Below are positions 13,913 to 14,072 of a stretch of DNA of 14,072 nucleotides, piece after piece. The DNA comes from HyVt-443 sp964544655 (GTDB lineage: Bacteria > Pseudomonadota > Gammaproteobacteria > Chromatiales > Chromatiaceae). The stretch is from NCBI GenBank assembly GCA_964544655.1, contig CAZJCM010000054.1:1-14072 (forward strand), given 5' to 3'. A program made the translations under genes and the position numbers. The first letter of the stretch is position 1, and each line of letters starts with the position of its first letter. Under the pieces are notes generated by a model. It was not told the DNA's origin. It saw only the letters and a program-made list of their open reading frames with translations, and ran no database searches.

Positions 13913-14072
13913 ATGTTTAGGCAATCGCTGATCGCTATAGCGGGGGCGCTGGTTCTGTTGGCGGGTTGTACCGCCCCGCAGACCACATCGAAGACCACCG
14001 CTGTTCCGACAAAACCCAAGAACGACTACAACATCACCATCAACTATGAGCTGGGCATGCACTGCACCGGCT
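13913..14072 (+). CDS. Lipoprotein, 3' truncated
   Basis: The first 53 residues of a secreted lipoprotein whose gene continues past the window. AAGGGAGA (13897-13904) is a good ribosome site about 8 nt before the ATG. The signal has MFRQ, a hydrophobic core and the lipobox LLAGC with the acylated cysteine at 19. A Thr/Pro/Lys-rich linker (20-36) leads into INYELGMHCTG. I recall this ELGMHC block from secreted proteins found near cytochromes in gammaproteobacteria, where it begins a domain of unknown function; this recollection is uncertain. The AT-rich upstream DNA with palindromes suggests regulated expression. Confidence 0.8.
   Translation, partial: MFRQSLIAIAGALVLLAGCTAPQTTSKTTAVPTKPKNDYNITINYELGMHCTG

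Overview
The window looks like chromosomal DNA of a GC-rich gammaproteobacterium, most likely from the Chromatiales or a related sulfur-oxidiser lineage. This is inferred from gene families and codon use (strong G/C preference at third positions), from the pairing of an ScfR/RamB-type regulator with a conserved 79-residue protein, and from the style of the intergenic repeats. No rRNA, tRNA, CRISPR array, transposase or integrase is visible. Almost all of the window is occupied by ordinary coding sequence.

Layout. (1) 1-998: 3' part of a YgiQ-type radical SAM gene, ending in a likely intrinsic terminator. (2) 999-1360: a gene-free stretch packed with inverted-repeat DNA: an REP-like stem-loop, a nested MITE-like element with a perfect 26-bp inner arm pair, and a run of degenerate decamers. 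(3) 1361-2986: a membrane-bound diguanylate cyclase, tail to tail with a three-gene minus-strand cluster. (4) 2988-5528, minus strand: an ScfR-type regulator, a conserved 79-residue protein and an SH3b lipoprotein. (5) 5529-5848: a divergent intergenic region with a striking nested inverted repeat, a 16-bp dyad and an extended -10 promoter for thrC. (6) 5849-8793: thrC followed by a LeuA/CimA-family acyltransferase. (7) 8910-10411: arsM-arsC, an arsenite methyltransferase overlapping a thioredoxin-type arsenate reductase. (8) 10483-12663: an unrecognised 156-residue protein, an HDOD protein and a patatin-like phospholipase. (9) 12726-13532, minus: a class II glutamine amidotransferase. (10) 13533-13912: an AT-rich regulatory region leading into a lipoprotein gene cut off by the window end.

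How the genes fit together. thrC and the acyltransferase form an amino-acid pair: threonine is the classical precursor of isoleucine, and the second enzyme resembles citramalate synthases that make the isoleucine precursor 2-oxobutanoate without threonine. ArsC reduces arsenate to arsenite, which is the substrate of ArsM, so these two coupled genes form a short reduction-methylation route. The cyclase and the HDOD protein are signalling proteins, but nothing in the sequence links them.

Points most worth a second look are the apparent double, mutually compensating frameshift inside the 156-residue gene (about 10590-10675), the nested inverted repeats at 1110-1281 and 5656-5765, and the operator-like dyads upstream of the last lipoprotein. 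I see no convincing new defence, mobile or metabolic system.
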